This document shows positions 62,350-64,000 of a stretch of DNA of 64,000 nucleotides, piece after piece. Positions within the stretch are counted from its first letter, which is position 1. Each line of letters starts with the position of its first letter. The notes beneath the pieces were generated by a model. The model saw only the letters and a list, made by a program, of their open reading frames with translations, was not told the DNA's origin and searched no databases. The stretch spans positions 62,001-126,000 of the forward strand of contig BNCN01000004.1 of assembly GCA_014656495.1 (NCBI GenBank), read 5' to 3'. Both the position numbers and the translations under genes were made by a program. The stretch comes from Comamonas sp. KCTC 72670 (GTDB lineage: Bacteria > Myxococcota > Myxococcia > Myxococcales > Myxococcaceae).

Positions 62350-63452
62350 GCGAGCCCCACGCTCCGTCCCCGCCCACGGTCCTCGTGGTGGATGACAACG
62401 CGGCGTTCCTGGACAACCTGCAGGAGTTGCTCGGGGACGCCGGCTACGCGGTCCGGGGCGCGTCGAACTGCAAGGCGGCGCATGCGCGCGCGAGCGAAGG
62501 CTTTGACGTGGCGCTGGTGGACCTGCGCCTGCCAGACGGAGACGGCACGGCCCTGGCCGCCGAGCTGAAGGCCGCGTCACCCGACTCCGAGGTCGTGCTG
62601 CTCACGGGCTTCGCCACCCTGGAGACGGCCGTCGCCGCGGTGCGCGCTGGCGCGTGCGCCTACCTGATGAAGCCCTGCGCGCCGCAGGAGCTGCTCCTCA
62701 CGCTGGAGCAGGCCATGCGCCAGGTGCGTCTGCACGGAGAGAAGCGCGAGCTGGCGCGGCGCGCGCAGATGACGGAGAAGCTGGCGGCGGTGGGGACGAT
62801 GACGGCGGGCCTGTCCCACGAAATCCGCAACCCGCTGAACGCGGCGGCGCTCCAGTTGTCCGTGTTGGAGCGGCGGCTGCGGCGGCTGCCGGATGGCCAG
62901 CAGGCCCCCTTGTTGGAGCCCCTGCTGCTCGTCCGCGACGAAATCCGCCGCCTGGACCACATCCTGGAGGACTTCCTCCAGTTCGCGAGGCCCCGGGAGT
63001 TCCGGCCCGCCTCCGTGGATGTGAACGAGCTGCTGCGCCGCGTGGTGGACCTGCTGAGCGGCCAGGCCGCGTCACGCAAGGTGGTGTTGGAGGTCGCGGC
63101 GCGGGAGACCTCCGTGCCCCCGGTGGCGGGCGAGGAGGAGCGGCTGCGTCAGGTGCTCATCAACCTGTGCCTCAACGCGCTGGAGGCCACGCCCGCGGGA
63201 GGGCAGGTGACGCTCTCGGCGGGACAGGAGGGCGGGCGCGTCTGGCTCACCGTGGATGACAACGGCCCCGGCGTTCCACAGGCCGTCCGGGACCGCATCT
63301 TCGAGCCCTTCTTCACCACGAAGGCCCAGGGCTCCGGGCTGGGGCTCTCCATCGTCCACGCCATCGTCACGCAGCACGGCGGCTCGCTGGAGGTGGACGC
63401 CGCGCCAGGAGGCGGCGCCCGCTTCATCCTCCGCCTGCCGCTCGCGGGTTAG
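62346..63452 (+). CDS. Receiver-histidine kinase hybrid
   Basis: 368 residues from the ATG at 62346, overlapping the previous stop (ATGA). An N-terminal receiver ([10 protein letters not shown], phospho-Asp in [11 protein letters not shown], Lys in YLMKPC) is joined to a HisKA domain with [11 protein letters not shown] and an ATPase domain ([25 protein letters not shown]). The receiver-first order suggests its kinase is controlled by phosphorylation from the other proteins of the operon. Its stop overlaps the stop of the convergent gene by 4 bp. Confidence 0.92.
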   Translation: MSEPHAPSPPTVLVVDDNAAFLDNLQELLGDAGYAVRGASNCKAAHARASEGFDVALVDLRLPDGDGTALAAELKAASPDSEVVLLTGFATLETAVAAVRAGACAYLMKPCAPQELLLTLEQAMRQVRLHGEKRELARRAQMTEKLAAVGTMTAGLSHEIRNPLNAAALQLSVLERRLRRLPDGQQAPLLEPLLLVRDEIRRLDHILEDFLQFARPREFRPASVDVNELLRRVVDLLSGQAASRKVVLEVAARETSVPPVAGEEERLRQVLINLCLNALEATPAGGQVTLSAGQEGGRVWLTVDDNGPGVPQAVRDRIFEPFFTTKAQGSGLGLSIVHAIVTQHGGSLEVDAAPGGGARFILRLPLAG

Positions 63453-64000
63453 CGCGTCGCCGTCGGGCTGTGGAACACGAAGGCATCGCAGTCGTCGCAG
63501 TCCGGGGTGTTCGTGGCACCCACCACGTCGGAGAGGTCGAGCCCCGCCACCCGCTGGGACTCGCGCGGGCCCCCACCGGGCTCCTTGGTGAACCAGATGT
63601 CGAACACGTACCGCACCGCGACGGGCTTGCCGTCGAGCCTCGCGGGCTCGTAGCGCCACGTGGAGAGCGTGCGGATGACGCCCGCCTCCAACCCGCGCAG
63701 GCCCTTGAGCGGCTGGCAGTCCGTCACGGAGCCTTCCGCGGTGATGACGCAGCGAGCGACCACCGCGCCCTTGGGGAACCCGTCCAGGGAGGTCTGCGAG
63801 CCGTACGCGACATTGCGGAACTGGATGCGCTCACCCGAGAGGAACCTCGGCGGGGTGATGCCGGGCCGGAGCCGCTTGAGGGGCGGAGGCGACGTCATGT
63901 GCTTGTAGATGGCGTCGTACGCGGAGGCGCGGGCGGGCGCGGGCGCGGAGACGACCACCAGGGGACGCTCGTTGGCGTGTTCGTCGGCGTGCGCGGACGC
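63449..64000 (-). CDS. TonB-like energy transducer C-terminal domain protein, 5' end outside window
   Basis: The frame is open to base 64000, so the start lies beyond the edge; the GTG at 63958 is internal. The visible part has a Pro/Ala-rich linker and a TonB C-terminal-like domain (GAVVARCVITAEGSVTDCQPLKGL, VIRTLSTWRYEPARLDGKPVAVRYVFDIWF). It ends with a CDDCDAFVF tail with paired Cys. The role is probably envelope-spanning, but the membrane anchor is not in view. Confidence 0.8.
   Translation of the reverse strand, partial: ASAHADEHANERPLVVVSAPAPARASAYDAIYKHMTSPPPLKRLRPGITPPRFLSGERIQFRNVAYGSQTSLDGFPKGAVVARCVITAEGSVTDCQPLKGLRGLEAGVIRTLSTWRYEPARLDGKPVAVRYVFDIWFTKEPGGGPRESQRVAGLDLSDVVGATNTPDCDDCDAFVFHSPTATR

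Overview
The window is high-GC DNA with the codon use and gene content of a myxobacterium of the Myxococcus/Corallococcus type. The best taxonomic markers are a complete aib operon (alternative isovaleryl-CoA route, known from Myxococcus), many two-component genes with NtrC-type regulators, Asp-Ala-Gly-rich lipoproteins, and a giant surface protein with a MYXO-CTERM-like tail. No rRNA, tRNA, CRISPR array or intact insertion sequence was seen. Both edges cut genes: a polyketide synthase on the left and a TonB-like protein on the right.

Region 1 (1-10.1 kb) is secondary metabolism. It holds the end of a modular PKS (DH-KR-ACP), a discrete ACP with a type II thioesterase, and a P450. On the minus strand there follows what looks like an undescribed RiPP-type operon: a DUF6624-like protein, two paralogous JmjC/cupin hydroxylase-like proteins (one has lost the metal-binding Asp), a 50-residue peptide ending in a two-Cys tail, a stem-loop, and a squalene/phytoene-synthase-like protein.

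Region 2 (10.2-21.2 kb) holds small membrane proteins, a GH128-like lipoprotein, an operon around a P1B-type ATPase whose CPC motif is replaced by DFGTG, a two-haem cytochrome lipoprotein, several small exported proteins and an Hsp20. Region 3 (21.3-26 kb) is aibR-aibA-aibB-aibC-mvaS with a palindromic TetR-type operator.

Region 4 (26-34.1 kb) contains a histidine kinase/NtrC pair and then, on the minus strand, a REC-GAF-GGDEF-like regulator, an Asp/Asn beta-hydroxylase-like oxygenase, a Nif11-like small protein and a sulfotransferase, all overlapping or nearly touching. This is a second putative peptide-modification locus.

Region 5 (34.2-37.65 kb) is a visibly AT-richer island. It carries one 936-residue HEPN-NB-ARC-TPR-cold-shock-domain protein, a likely immune-type STAND NTPase. 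Next to it is a 185-nt inverted-repeat element that folds into a closed multi-stem structure with a possible loop pseudoknot and G-U pairs on only one strand. These two are the strongest candidates for a new system.

Region 6 (37.7-55 kb) is the cell envelope: CHASE2, FecR and OmpA/TSP3 proteins, a 2,758-residue Ig-repeat surface protein, a single-domain response regulator, and an NtrC/histidine-kinase pair. Two sigma-54 promoters, each with a near-identical 34-bp upstream element at the same distance, tie the surface protein and the small regulator to one enhancer-binding protein.

Region 7 (55.2-64 kb) holds a fatty acid desaturase, a phosphoribosyltransferase-like protein, a BON/SRPBCC stress-type protein, a LysR regulator, tandem palindromes, and an overlapping signalling operon: globin-coupled histidine kinase, double-receiver regulator and receiver-kinase hybrid.
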